64,000 bases of DNA from Pseudomonas sp. StFLB209 (GTDB lineage: Bacteria > Pseudomonadota > Gammaproteobacteria > Pseudomonadales > Pseudomonadaceae), in the NCBI RefSeq assembly GCF_000829415.1, contig NZ_AP014637.1:2244001-2308000 (forward strand), given 5' to 3'. The notes beneath the pieces are model-generated. The model was not told where the DNA came from and ran no database searches. It worked only from the letters and a program-made list of their open reading frames with translations. Both the position numbers and the translations under genes were made by a program. Positions 10,075 through 17,702 of this stretch are shown one piece after another; position 1 is the first letter of the stretch; every line of letters starts with the position of its first letter.

Positions 10075-10797
10075 CTATAGCGGCGTCAGGACGTTCATCA
10101 CGGTATCGAGGGCGGCACGGGTGTCGTCGAGCTGGACCAGCGAGGCATAGCGGGCAGCCAGGGCATCGCGGTTCTTGATGGCGGTGAGGATGGCCTGGTG
10201 GCGGGGCAGGCTGAGTTCCTGAATGTTGGGACGCATGTTGGTCAGGTTGATCGACTCGCGCAGTGGTAACGACAGCATGTTGCACATGTAGGCCAGCAGG
10301 TCGTTGTGGGTGGCGTCGGCAATCGCCCGGTGAAAGTCCAGGTCTGGCTGGAGCATTTCTTCGCGGGTCTGTGCCGCCGCCATACGCTGGTAGGCGTCCT
10401 CGATCACGGCGATATCGGCATCGGTCGCCGTGGTGGCCGCCATGGCGGCAATCTCCGGTTCGAGAATCCGTCGTACCCCGGCCAGCGTGTTGAAGAACTC
10501 GCTGTGCGGGGTCGAGCGCATCAGCCAGAACAGTACGTCCGGGTCGAGCAGGTGCCACTCTGCACGCGGTCGTACCACGGTGCCGACACGAGGCCTGGAG
10601 AACACCAGGCCTTTGGCGGTCAGTACCCGGGTGGCCTCGCGCAGCACTGGCCGACTGACCTTGTATTCCTCGCACAGAGTAGCTTCCGGGGGCAGTTTTT
10701 CTTCGGGCTTGAAGCGGCCGGAAACGATATGCACACCCAGTTCCTGAACGATCTGCGCGTGCATGCTTTTGCGTGGCTTGGGGGTCTGGTAATCCAT
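10075..10797 (-). CDS. GntR-family (FadR subfamily) transcriptional regulator
   Basis: A 240-residue FadR-type regulator. The winged helix is at residues about 12-75 (LPPEATLCEEYKVSRPVLRE), and the FCD effector domain follows with its metal-binding histidines (DLDFHRAIADATHND and LPRHQAIL). It lies between the dehydratase and the FAD-dehydrogenase genes on the same strand. Two perfect FadR-family operators (TNGTNNNACNA) occur in the dehydratase/MFS divergent promoter region at 12625 and 12698, so it very likely represses both transcripts until a sugar-acid inducer binds. Confidence 0.92.
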   Translation of the reverse strand: MDYQTPKPRKSMHAQIVQELGVHIVSGRFKPEEKLPPEATLCEEYKVSRPVLREATRVLTAKGLVFSRPRVGTVVRPRAEWHLLDPDVLFWLMRSTPHSEFFNTLAGVRRILEPEIAAMAATTATDADIAVIEDAYQRMAAAQTREEMLQPDLDFHRAIADATHNDLLAYMCNMLSLPLRESINLTNMRPNIQELSLPRHQAILTAIKNRDALAARYASLVQLDDTRAALDTVMNVLTPL

Positions 10798-10868
10798 AAA
10801 GACGCAAGGACTCTGGCGAAATGCGCTGCATCATAACATCCCTCCAGAGCCCTTTCGGCTTCGTGCGG

Positions 10869-12608
10869 TCAGTGTGAGTGCCGCGGCACTTGCGAGCCAC
10901 GGCAGCCGACCAGAAAGTCGAAGTCGCAACCCTGATCAGCCTGCATGACGTGATCGACATACAGCCGCGCATAGCCACTGGAGAAAATGTTCGCCGAGGT
11001 GTCGGGCTGCAGGTCGGCCAGGCGTCCTTGCAGTTGCTCGTCGCTGATGTCCAGATGCAGCCGACCGCTGTGGCAGTCCAGCTCGATGAAATCACCATTG
11101 CGCACGGCCGCCAGCGGGCCACCGGCCGCCGCTTCCGGGGCGACGTGCAGAACCACAGTGCCGTAGGCGGTGCCGCTCATCCTGGCGTCGGAAATGCGCA
11201 CCATGTCGGTCACGCCCTTGGCCAGGACCTTGGGCGGCAGGCCCATGTTGCCGACCTCGGCCATGCCCGGATAACCCCGTGGGCCGGCGTTTTTCAGCAC
11301 CAGTACGCAGGTTTCGTCGACATCCAGGTCCGGGTCGGCGATGCGTGCCTTGTAGTCATCGAAGTTTTCGAACACCACAGCACGACCGCGATGTTGCATC
11401 AACGCCGGGGTGGCCGCTGACGGCTTGAGCACCGCACCGCGTGGCGCCAGATTGCCGCGCAGGATACACAGCCCGCCATCGGCCACCAGCGGGTTGTCGA
11501 TGGGCCGAATCACTTCGTCGTTGTACTGCGGCGAAGCCTGGCAGTTGTTCCAGATGCTCTTGCCGTTGGCGGTCAGGGCGTGCGGGTTGGGTAGCAGGCC
11601 GTTTTCACCCAGACGGCGGATCACCGCCGGCAGGCCGCCGGCATAGTAGAACTCTTCCATCAGGAAGCGCCCGGAAGGCTGCAGGTCGACCAGCGTCGGT
11701 GTACCACGACCGACCCGTGTCCAGTCGTCCAGCTCCAGCTCAACACCAATGCGTCCGGCGATGGCCTTGAGGTGAATCACCGCGTTGGTCGAACCGCCGA
11801 TGGCGGCGTTGATGCGGATGGCGTTTTCAAAGGCCTCGCGGGTGAGGATTTTCGACAGACGCAGGTCTTCGTGAACCATGTCGACGATGCGCATGCCCGA
11901 CAGGTGCGCCAGCACGTAGCGGCGCGAGTCCACGGCCGGAATCGCCGCGTTGTGCGGCAGCGAAGTGCCGAGGGCTTCGGCCATGCAGGCCATGGTCGAG
12001 GCGGTGCCCATGGTGTTGCAGGTACCGGCCGAGCGCGACATGCCCGCTTCGGCCGAGAGGAACTCGTCGAGGCTGATCTGGCCGCCCTTGTAAGCCTCGT
12101 GCATCTGCCAGACCACTGTGCCCGAGCCGATGTCCTTGCCCTTGTGCTTGCCATTAAGCATTGGCCCGCCAGTGACGACGATGGCCGGCACATCGCAGCT
12201 GGCGGCTCCCATCAGGAGGGCCGGGGTGGTCTTGTCGCAGCCGGTGAGCAGCACCACCGCATCGACCGGGTTACCGCGGATGGCTTCTTCGACATCCATG
12301 CTGGCCAGGTTGCGGGTCAGCATGGCCGTGGGGCGCAGGTTGGACTCACCGCTGGAAAACACCGGGAACTCCACTGGAAACCCACCGGCCTCCAGCACGC
12401 CTTTTTTCACGTGCTCGGCGATCTTGCGAAAGTGTGCGTTGCAGGGGGTCAGCTCTGACCAGGTGTTGCAGATACCGATGATCGGCTTGCCCTGGAACTC
12501 GTGGTCCGGAATGCCCTGATTCTTCATCCAGCTGCGGTACATGAAGCCGTTCTTGTCGGCAGTGCCGAACCATTGGGCGGAGCGCAGGGAGGGCTTTTTG
12601 TCGGTCAT
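10869..12608 (-). CDS. IlvD/Edd-family sugar-acid dehydratase (pentonate dehydratase type)
   Basis: A 579-residue dehydratase of the IlvD/Edd family, closest in appearance to the L-arabinonate/D-xylonate group. It would convert a 2,3-dihydroxy sugar acid to a 2-keto-3-deoxy acid. The three Fe-S cysteines are visible: C47 (GICNTWSEL), C124 (LLTGCDKTTP) and C197 (SAGTCNTMGTAST). It is first in a minus-strand operon with the GntR regulator and FAD-dehydrogenase, and divergent from the carrier/dehydrogenase/aldolase operon. True branched-chain IlvD is less likely because the context is entirely sugar-acid catabolism. The substrate is not determined. Confidence 0.92.
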   Translation of the reverse strand: MTDKKPSLRSAQWFGTADKNGFMYRSWMKNQGIPDHEFQGKPIIGICNTWSELTPCNAHFRKIAEHVKKGVLEAGGFPVEFPVFSSGESNLRPTAMLTRNLASMDVEEAIRGNPVDAVVLLTGCDKTTPALLMGAASCDVPAIVVTGGPMLNGKHKGKDIGSGTVVWQMHEAYKGGQISLDEFLSAEAGMSRSAGTCNTMGTASTMACMAEALGTSLPHNAAIPAVDSRRYVLAHLSGMRIVDMVHEDLRLSKILTREAFENAIRINAAIGGSTNAVIHLKAIAGRIGVELELDDWTRVGRGTPTLVDLQPSGRFLMEEFYYAGGLPAVIRRLGENGLLPNPHALTANGKSIWNNCQASPQYNDEVIRPIDNPLVADGGLCILRGNLAPRGAVLKPSAATPALMQHRGRAVVFENFDDYKARIADPDLDVDETCVLVLKNAGPRGYPGMAEVGNMGLPPKVLAKGVTDMVRISDARMSGTAYGTVVLHVAPEAAAGGPLAAVRNGDFIELDCHSGRLHLDISDEQLQGRLADLQPDTSANIFSSGYARLYVDHVMQADQGCDFDFLVGCRGSQVPRHSH

Positions 12609-12624
12609 GATCGGCGAACTCTTA

Positions 12625-12635
12625 TTGTATGACTA
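12625..12635 (+). promoter_or_regulatory. Candidate GntR (FadR-type) operator 1
   Basis: TTGTATGACTA matches the FadR-subfamily consensus TNGTNNNACNA at every fixed position. It lies 17 bp upstream of the dehydratase start, where binding would block its transcription. Confidence 0.6.
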
Positions 12636-12697
12636 TTTGGGTTTTGTGCTGAAAACATACACCATAAAAATCGCATTTCAAGTGGTTGTCAGCTAAA

Positions 12698-12708
12698 TAG
12701 TCTTACTA
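12698..12708 (+). promoter_or_regulatory. Candidate GntR (FadR-type) operator 2
   Basis: TAGTCTTACTA is a second complete match to TNGTNNNACNA, 73 bp from the first. It sits between the dehydratase and the MFS gene, in an AT-rich stretch likely to hold the plus-strand promoter. Two sites in a divergent region suggest joint control of both operons. Confidence 0.6.
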
Positions 12709-12816
12709 TATTGTTCGATTCATGAGGTTGATACGTCCTTGTCGATCGCTGGGCGGTTAATTAGTCAGATCAATCGCAGCCAACCTATCCATAACAAAAA
12801 CAAGTGGAGAACAGCT

Positions 12817-14121
12817 ATGAATCCGGAATCTCGGATCATTCGCAGGCTTACGCTCAGGTTGATTCCCTTCCTGATCCTGTTGTACCTGGTCGCCTTCATC
12901 GATCGCTCGGCGGTCGGCTTCGCCAAATTGCACATGAACGCCGATCTGGGCCTGAGCGACATGGCCTACGGGTTTGGCGCAGGTCTGTTTTTCATCGGTT
13001 ATTTCATCTTTGAAGTGCCCAGCAACCTGCTGCTGGAGCGATTCGGCGCGCGGCGCTGGTTTGCCCGTATCCTGATCACTTGGGGGGCGATCACTGTGGG
13101 CATGGCGTTCGTCCAGGGGCCTTACAGTTTCTACCTGATGCGTTTTTTGCTGGGCGCGGCTGAAGCCGGGTTCTTTCCGGGCGTGCTGTACTACATCACC
13201 CGCTGGTTCCCGGTACGCAACCGCGGCAAGGTGCTGGGCTTTTTCATCCTGTCGCAGCCCATCGCGCTGATGGTCACCGGACCGTTATCGGGCTGGATCC
13301 TGGGCATGAACGGTATTCAGGGCCTTGCTGGCTGGCAGTGGCTGTTCATTATCATCGGTCTGCCGGCGATTGCCCTGGCCTGGCCGACCCTGAAAATCCT
13401 CCCGGATACTCCCAAGGATGCCCGCTGGCTGGCTGAAGCCGATCGGCAGTGGTTGCAGGGTGAGCTGGAAAAAGACCGCATCGAGTACGGCCAGACCGAA
13501 CACACCAACCCGCTACGTGCCCTGACCGACCGCCGGGTGCTGATCCTGGCCCTGCTGTACCTGCCCAGCACCCTGAGCACCTATGGCCTGGGCCTGTGGC
13601 TGCCAACCCTGGTGCATCAGTTCGGTGGCAGCGACCTGACCACCGGTTTCATCTCGGCGATTCCGTACATCTTCGGGGTCATCGGCCTGTTGCTGGTGCC
13701 GCGCAGTTCCGATCGGCTCAATGACCGCTACGGGCACCTCACCGTGCTGTACATCCTCGGTGCCACGGGCCTGTTCCTGAGTGCCTGGCTGAGCATGCCG
13801 GGCTGGCAACTGGCTGCCCTGTGCCTGACCGCATTCAGCCTGTTTTCGGTCACCGCCATCTTCTGGGTTCTGCCGGGCCGCTTCCTGTCCGGTGCCACCG
13901 CTGCGGCGGGCATCGCCCTGATCAACTCGTTCGGCAACCTGGGCGGCTACATCGGCCCATTCGGCATCGGTGCGCTCAAGGAGTACACCGGCACGCTGTC
14001 ATCGGGGCTGTACTTCCTGGCAGCGGTGATGCTGACCGGTGTAGTCCTGACCTGGCTGGTTTACGCCCAGCTTGAAAAGAAAGCCGAGAAGCCTGCCGAC
14101 GCGCTTGGCCAGACCACCTGA
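12817..14121 (+). CDS. MFS transporter, anion:cation symporter family (sugar-acid uptake)
   Basis: A 434-residue inner-membrane carrier with twelve predicted helices. It resembles the ACS family (GudP, phthalate and hexuronate carriers), for example DRSAVGFAKLHMNADLGLSDMAYGFGAGLFF in helices 1-2 and the helix 4-5 text GVLYYITRWFPVRNRGKVLG. ATG 12817 follows TGGAGA at a good distance; an in-frame upstream start lacks a ribosome site. It is first in the plus-strand operon with acetaldehyde dehydrogenase and aldolase and probably imports the sugar acid used by the cluster. The ligand is inferred. Confidence 0.9.
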   Translation: MNPESRIIRRLTLRLIPFLILLYLVAFIDRSAVGFAKLHMNADLGLSDMAYGFGAGLFFIGYFIFEVPSNLLLERFGARRWFARILITWGAITVGMAFVQGPYSFYLMRFLLGAAEAGFFPGVLYYITRWFPVRNRGKVLGFFILSQPIALMVTGPLSGWILGMNGIQGLAGWQWLFIIIGLPAIALAWPTLKILPDTPKDARWLAEADRQWLQGELEKDRIEYGQTEHTNPLRALTDRRVLILALLYLPSTLSTYGLGLWLPTLVHQFGGSDLTTGFISAIPYIFGVIGLLLVPRSSDRLNDRYGHLTVLYILGATGLFLSAWLSMPGWQLAALCLTAFSLFSVTAIFWVLPGRFLSGATAAAGIALINSFGNLGGYIGPFGIGALKEYTGTLSSGLYFLAAVMLTGVVLTWLVYAQLEKKAEKPADALGQTT

Positions 14122-14181
14122 CTTTCCCTCTTTACCTCTGCGGCGGGCCGCCATGCCCGCTGCCCTGGAGCAACCAATCCA

Positions 14182-15135
14182 ATGACCAGAAAGCTTAAAG
14201 TCGCGATCGTCGGCTCGGGCAATATCGGCACCGACCTGATGATCAAGGTGCTGCGTAATGCCCGTTACCTGGAAATGGGCGCGATGGTCGGCATCGATCC
14301 GGCCTCCGATGGCCTGGCCCGTGCCGCACGTCTGGGGGTGGCGGTGACCCACGAAGGGGTCGAAGGCCTGACCCGTCTGCCGTTGTTCGACGAGATCGAT
14401 TTTGTCTTCGATGCCACCTCGGCCGCGGCCCATGTGCGCAATGACGCCTTGTTGCGTGCGGTGAAACCCGGTATCCGCCTGATTGACCTGACCCCGGCGG
14501 CAATCGGCCCTTACTGCGTGCCGGTGGCCAACCTGGAACAGAACCTGGAGCAGTTGAACGTCAACATGGTGACCTGCGGTGGCCAGGCGACCATCCCCAT
14601 GGTGGCGGCGGTGTCACGGGTTGCCAGGGTCCATTACGCCGAGATCGTTGCCTCTATTGCCAGTAAGTCAGCTGGCCCTGGAACTCGCGCCAACATTGAT
14701 GAGTTCACCGAGACCACCTCGCGAGCCATTGAGGTCATCGGCGGGGCCGGCAAAGGCAAAGCGATCATCGTCATGAACCCGGCCGAGCCGCCGCCGATGA
14801 TGCGCGACACGGTGTTCGTGTTGTCCGAGCGTGTCGATCAGGCGCTGATTGAAGCCTCGGTAACCGAGATGGTCGCTGCCGTGCAGGCGTATGTGCCCGG
14901 TTACCGCCTCAAGCAGCAGGTGCAGTTCGAGGTCATCCCGGTCGATGCGCCGTTGAACATTCCGGGGCTGGGCCGGTTTTCCGGGATCAAGACCTCGATC
15001 TTTCTGGAAGTCGAGGGCGCCGCCCATTACCTGCCGGCCTATGCGGGCAACCTCGACATCATGACGTCTGCCGCACTGGCGACCGCCGAGCGCATGGCGC
15101 AATCGATGCTGAACGCCGGAGGATCCTTGCAATGA
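14182..15135 (+). CDS. dmpF: Acetaldehyde dehydrogenase (acylating), DmpF/MhpF type
   Basis: A 317-residue acylating aldehyde dehydrogenase that converts acetaldehyde, NAD and CoA to acetyl-CoA. The NAD-binding motif [10 protein letters not shown] is at residues 11-20 and the catalytic cysteine is C132 in [11 protein letters not shown], at the same position as in DmpF. The gene overlaps the aldolase gene by 4 bp. The two proteins normally form a channelling complex. No meta-cleavage genes (ring dioxygenase, hydratase) are near, so its aldehyde comes from another source, probably the dehydratase pathway encoded divergently. Confidence 0.95.
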   Translation: MTRKLKVAIVGSGNIGTDLMIKVLRNARYLEMGAMVGIDPASDGLARAARLGVAVTHEGVEGLTRLPLFDEIDFVFDATSAAAHVRNDALLRAVKPGIRLIDLTPAAIGPYCVPVANLEQNLEQLNVNMVTCGGQATIPMVAAVSRVARVHYAEIVASIASKSAGPGTRANIDEFTETTSRAIEVIGGAGKGKAIIVMNPAEPPPMMRDTVFVLSERVDQALIEASVTEMVAAVQAYVPGYRLKQQVQFEVIPVDAPLNIPGLGRFSGIKTSIFLEVEGAAHYLPAYAGNLDIMTSAALATAERMAQSMLNAGGSLQ

Positions 15136-16151
15136 CTTTCAACCCCGAGAAAAAGCTGTATATCTCCGATGTGACGCTGCGTGATGGCAGTCATGCGGTG
15201 CGTCACCAGTACTCGATCCAGAACGTTCAGGACATTGCCCGGGCGCTCGACAAGGCCAGGGTCGACAGCATTGAAGTGGCCCATGGCGACGGCCTGCAGG
15301 GATCGAGCTTCAACTACGGCTTTGCCGCGCATTCCGATCTGGAGTGGATCGAAGCGGTGGCCGATGTGATCAGCCATGCGCGCATCACCACCTTGCTGCT
15401 GCCAGGCATCGGCACGGTGCACGACCTCAAGGCCGCTTATGATGCCGGTGCCCGCTCGGTGCGTATCGCGACCCATTGCACCGAGGCCGATGTCTCGAAG
15501 CAGCACATTGAGTTCGCCCGCTCGCTGGGCATGGACACTGTGGGCTTTTTGATGATGAGCCACATGATTGCGCCCGAGCGGCTGGCCGAGCAGGCGCGGC
15601 TGATGGAAAGCTACGGTGCGACGTGCGTGTACATGGCCGATTCTGGTGGTGCGATGAGCATGCAGGATGTGCGTGAGCGGTTGCGCGCGTTCAAGGCGGT
15701 GCTCAAGCCTGAAACCCAGACCGGCATGCATGCCCACCACAACCTCTCGCTGGGCGTGGCCAACTCCATCGTGGCGGTGGAAGAGGGCTGTGACCGCATT
15801 GATGCCAGCCTGGCCGGCATGGGCGCCGGGGCCGGCAATGCACCGCTGGAAGTGTTCATTGCCGCCGCCGACCGGCTCGGCTGGAACCATGGCACCGACC
15901 TCTACACCCTGATGGACGCTGCCGACGATATTGTCCGGCCGCTGCAGGACCGGCCCGTGCGGGTCGACCGCGAATCTCTGGCGTTGGGCTATGCAGGGGT
16001 GTACTCCAGCTTCCTGCGCCACAGTGAGGCCGCTGCCGCCCGCTATGGCCTCAAAACTGTGGATATTCTGGTCGAGTTGGGCAAACGCGGCATGGTCGGC
16101 GGTCAGGAAGACATGATCGTCGATGTGGCACTGGATCTGTTGAATCGCTAG
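15132..16151 (+). CDS. dmpG: 4-hydroxy-2-oxovalerate aldolase (DmpG/BphI type)
   Basis: A 339-residue divalent-metal pyruvate aldolase that cleaves 4-hydroxy-2-oxovalerate to pyruvate and acetaldehyde. The metal/catalytic motif [13 protein letters not shown] (R17, D18, H21) and the second metal motif HAHHN (H200, H202) are intact. The length is normal for the family. A good GGAGG lies 8 bp before the ATG, and the start overlaps the dehydrogenase stop (ATGA). It is the terminal enzyme of the operon. Its usual partner, a hydratase, is absent here. Confidence 0.95.
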   Translation: MTFNPEKKLYISDVTLRDGSHAVRHQYSIQNVQDIARALDKARVDSIEVAHGDGLQGSSFNYGFAAHSDLEWIEAVADVISHARITTLLLPGIGTVHDLKAAYDAGARSVRIATHCTEADVSKQHIEFARSLGMDTVGFLMMSHMIAPERLAEQARLMESYGATCVYMADSGGAMSMQDVRERLRAFKAVLKPETQTGMHAHHNLSLGVANSIVAVEEGCDRIDASLAGMGAGAGNAPLEVFIAAADRLGWNHGTDLYTLMDAADDIVRPLQDRPVRVDRESLALGYAGVYSSFLRHSEAAAARYGLKTVDILVELGKRGMVGGQEDMIVDVALDLLNR

Positions 16152-16165
16152 ATATCGGTTGGCAA

Positions 16166-16188
16166 CAGCCGCGAAGGTTTCGCGGCTG
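16166..16188 (+). terminator. Hairpin after the aldolase gene
   Basis: CAGCCGCGAA (16166-16175) pairs perfectly with TTCGCGGCTG (16179-16188) over a 3-nt loop, 15 bp after the aldolase stop. There is no T-tract. It may end the operon or be a single REP-like arm. Confidence 0.5.
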
Positions 16189-16196
16189 GGCTACGA

Positions 16197-16269
16197 AGCA
16201 AGCGCTATCAGACATGTAGGACACGTCCAATTTTGCTGTAGGCCCGTAAATCCCCGTCGAGCGCTTGCT
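16197..16269. promoter_or_regulatory. Widely spaced perfect inverted repeat upstream of the toxin-like gene
   Basis: AGCAAGCGCT at 16197-16206 is repeated inverted as AGCGCTTGCT at 16260-16269, 53 bp apart, and the second arm ends 31 bp before the ATG at 16301. It could be an operator pair or a long hairpin leader. No regulator is known for it. Confidence 0.35.
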
Positions 16270-16300
16270 AGGCTGCGATCCCACGATCAGGGACCGCGCG

Positions 16301-16489
16301 ATGAGCGAGCCAAAAACCACCCCGCAATACACCAAAGCGCCCGACACCGGCCTGCGGGTCATGCCGCGGCCGATCACGCCGCAGAGTGCCGAAAGCCTCC
16401 CGCCGCCACCGGTCTACAGCTTCGAAAACCCGCCACCCAGAGAGCTTCTGCGGCCTGAACCTGCTGTCGGCGCCGAACCCGGCTTTTAC
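16301..16489 (+). pseudogene. N-terminal fragment of a toxin-like protein interrupted by a TnpB element
   Basis: Sixty-three codons of a proline-rich N-terminus (APDTGLRVMPRPITPQSAES, then PPPPVYSFENPPPRELL) run up to the transposon left end, after the codons for GFY. The frame continues 22 codons into the element and stops at 16555, which would give a short unnatural tail. Bases 16486-16489 (TTAC) are the element's target. The continuation of the gene is at 17683, in the same frame once 1193 bp are removed, making a 296-residue protein. The proline-rich head resembles those of secreted or translocated bacterial toxins, but I cannot name the family. ATG 16301 follows GGGA. Confidence 0.7.
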
Positions 16490-17682
16490 CAAGCTGGCGC
16501 GAAAAGCCCCTTCCTTCAGGTGGGGGATGAAAGCGCCACCGCGAAGCGGTCATAGAGGTTAAAACCCCAAAAACCGCCCCTATTCTGTGTTTCATGACTG
16601 AAATGAAAGCGACCAAAACCCTCAAGATTCGAGTGCGAGACAAGCACGCAGCGCAGCTGCGTGAAGCTTCTCGTGCTGTGAATTTTGTGTGGAACTACGT
16701 AAACGAGTTGAGCAGTCGCTCGATTCGTGAGCGTGGTCGTTTTCTGTCGGCGTTCGACATTCACAAGTACACCAACGGGGCCGGCAAAGACCTGGGACTG
16801 CACAGCCAATCGGTGCAGGCTGTTGCCGACGAATATGTCACACGGCGCAAGCAGTTCAAAAAGCGCCAGCTACGCTGGCGCTGCTCGGGCGGCGCCCGGC
16901 GCAGTCTGGGCTGGGTGCCCTTCAAGGTCGGCGCTGCTGTCTGGAAAAACGGCCAGGTCGTCTTCAACAGACAGCACTTCAAGGTCTGGGACAGCTACGG
17001 CCTGGCGGGCTTTAAATTCAGATCCGGTAGCTTCAACGAAGACAGCCGTGGACGCTGGTATTTCAACGTCGTGGTCGAGGTCGACCGCCAGCTGTCGCCG
17101 GGCCAGGATGCCGTGGGTATCGACCTTGGGTTGAAAACCACCGCCACTTGCAGCGACGGTGACAGGCTCGAAAGCGGACGCTTCTACCGAGACCTTGAAA
17201 AGTCGCTGGGCACGGCCCAGCGCGCCGGCAAGAAGGCCCGTGTGCGGGTGATTCACGCCAAAATTGCGAACCGCCGCAAGGATGCCCTGCACAAGTTCAG
17301 CAACGCGCTGGTCGCGCGTTGTGGCGTCATTGTGGTGGGCGATGTGAACTCACTGAAACTCGCGAAAACCAGGATGGCCAAGTCAGTGCTGGACGCCGGC
17401 TGGGGTCAATTGAAAACCATGCTGGAATACAAATGCGATCACGCAGGCACGGTTTTCAAGGTTGTTAGCGAGAGAAACACCACCCAAACCTGTTCGAGCT
17501 GCAAGCAATTGCCGGACTCGAGGCCGAGAGGTATCGCAGGGCTTGGAATAAGGGAATGGACTTGTTGTGGGTGTGGTGTCACCCACGACCGCGACGTCAA
17601 CGCCGCAAAGAACATTCTCGCGCTCGGGCATGAGCGTCCAATTGTGGGAATCCCCGCCCTTTAGGGCGGGGAGGATGTCAAA
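16490..17682 (+). mobile_element. IS200/IS605-type TnpB-only element, copy 1 (1193 bp)
   Basis: Ends were set by comparison with the second copy at 40049-41241, which has exactly the same length, and by the flanks diverging outside. Both copies follow TTAC, a known target of IS605-group elements, and neither has terminal inverted repeats or a target duplication. Hairpins lie at both ends: ACCGC-GAA-GCGGT at 16538-16550 on the left and CCCCGCCC-TTTA-GGGCGGGG at 17652-17671 on the right. No tnpA (Y1 transposase) is present, so movement would need one in trans. Confidence 0.9.
16594..17664 (+). CDS. tnpB: TnpB/OrfB RNA-guided nuclease homologue, copy 1
   Basis: A 356-residue TnpB of the IS200/IS605 family. 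RuvC-I is GIDLGLKTT (D177). RuvC-III is HDRDVNAAKNI (D334). A zinc ribbon is formed by C300, C303, C325 and C327. The RuvC-II position usually written as V-E-D/N reads VVGDVNS here (G249, D250), so the standard catalytic glutamate is missing. E293, just before TTQTCSSC, may substitute, as reported for some TnpB groups with relocated catalytic residues. The stop codon lies inside the right-end hairpin. The 3' end of the gene should also encode the guide RNA scaffold. Confidence 0.93.
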   Translation: MTEMKATKTLKIRVRDKHAAQLREASRAVNFVWNYVNELSSRSIRERGRFLSAFDIHKYTNGAGKDLGLHSQSVQAVADEYVTRRKQFKKRQLRWRCSGGARRSLGWVPFKVGAAVWKNGQVVFNRQHFKVWDSYGLAGFKFRSGSFNEDSRGRWYFNVVVEVDRQLSPGQDAVGIDLGLKTTATCSDGDRLESGRFYRDLEKSLGTAQRAGKKARVRVIHAKIANRRKDALHKFSNALVARCGVIVVGDVNSLKLAKTRMAKSVLDAGWGQLKTMLEYKCDHAGTVFKVVSERNTTQTCSSCKQLPDSRPRGIAGLGIREWTCCGCGVTHDRDVNAAKNILALGHERPIVGIPAL

Positions 17683-17702
17683 GGCGAGACATCGACTTGG
17701 CT
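17500..17702 (+). ncRNA. Predicted TnpB guide RNA (omega/reRNA), copy 1
   Basis: TnpB guide RNAs are transcribed from the 3' end of tnpB across the right end, with the guide taken from the flanking DNA. Here the scaffold would include the hairpin at 17652-17671, and the guide would begin at 17683 (GGCGAGACATCGACTTGGCT). That guide next to TTAC is exactly the empty site left after excision. Only the right boundary is well founded; the 5' boundary is a guess. Confidence 0.45.

Noticed and set aside
10869..12608. Assignment as branched-chain amino acid dihydroxy-acid dehydratase (IlvD)
   Set aside because: The family is the same, but the GntR, MFS, aldolase and 2-hydroxyacid dehydrogenase neighbours and the overall text fit the sugar-acid dehydratase branch.
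14182..16151. Remnant of an aromatic meta-cleavage operon
   Set aside because: No ring-cleavage dioxygenase, hydrolase, decarboxylase or hydratase is adjacent, and both genes are intact with a sugar-acid-type carrier in front, so a decayed aromatic operon is less likely than a dedicated new use.
16301..16555. A complete 84-codon gene upstream of tnpB
   Set aside because: Its last 22 codons lie in the element's left end and the matching continuation is at 17683, so it is the interrupted front of a longer gene.
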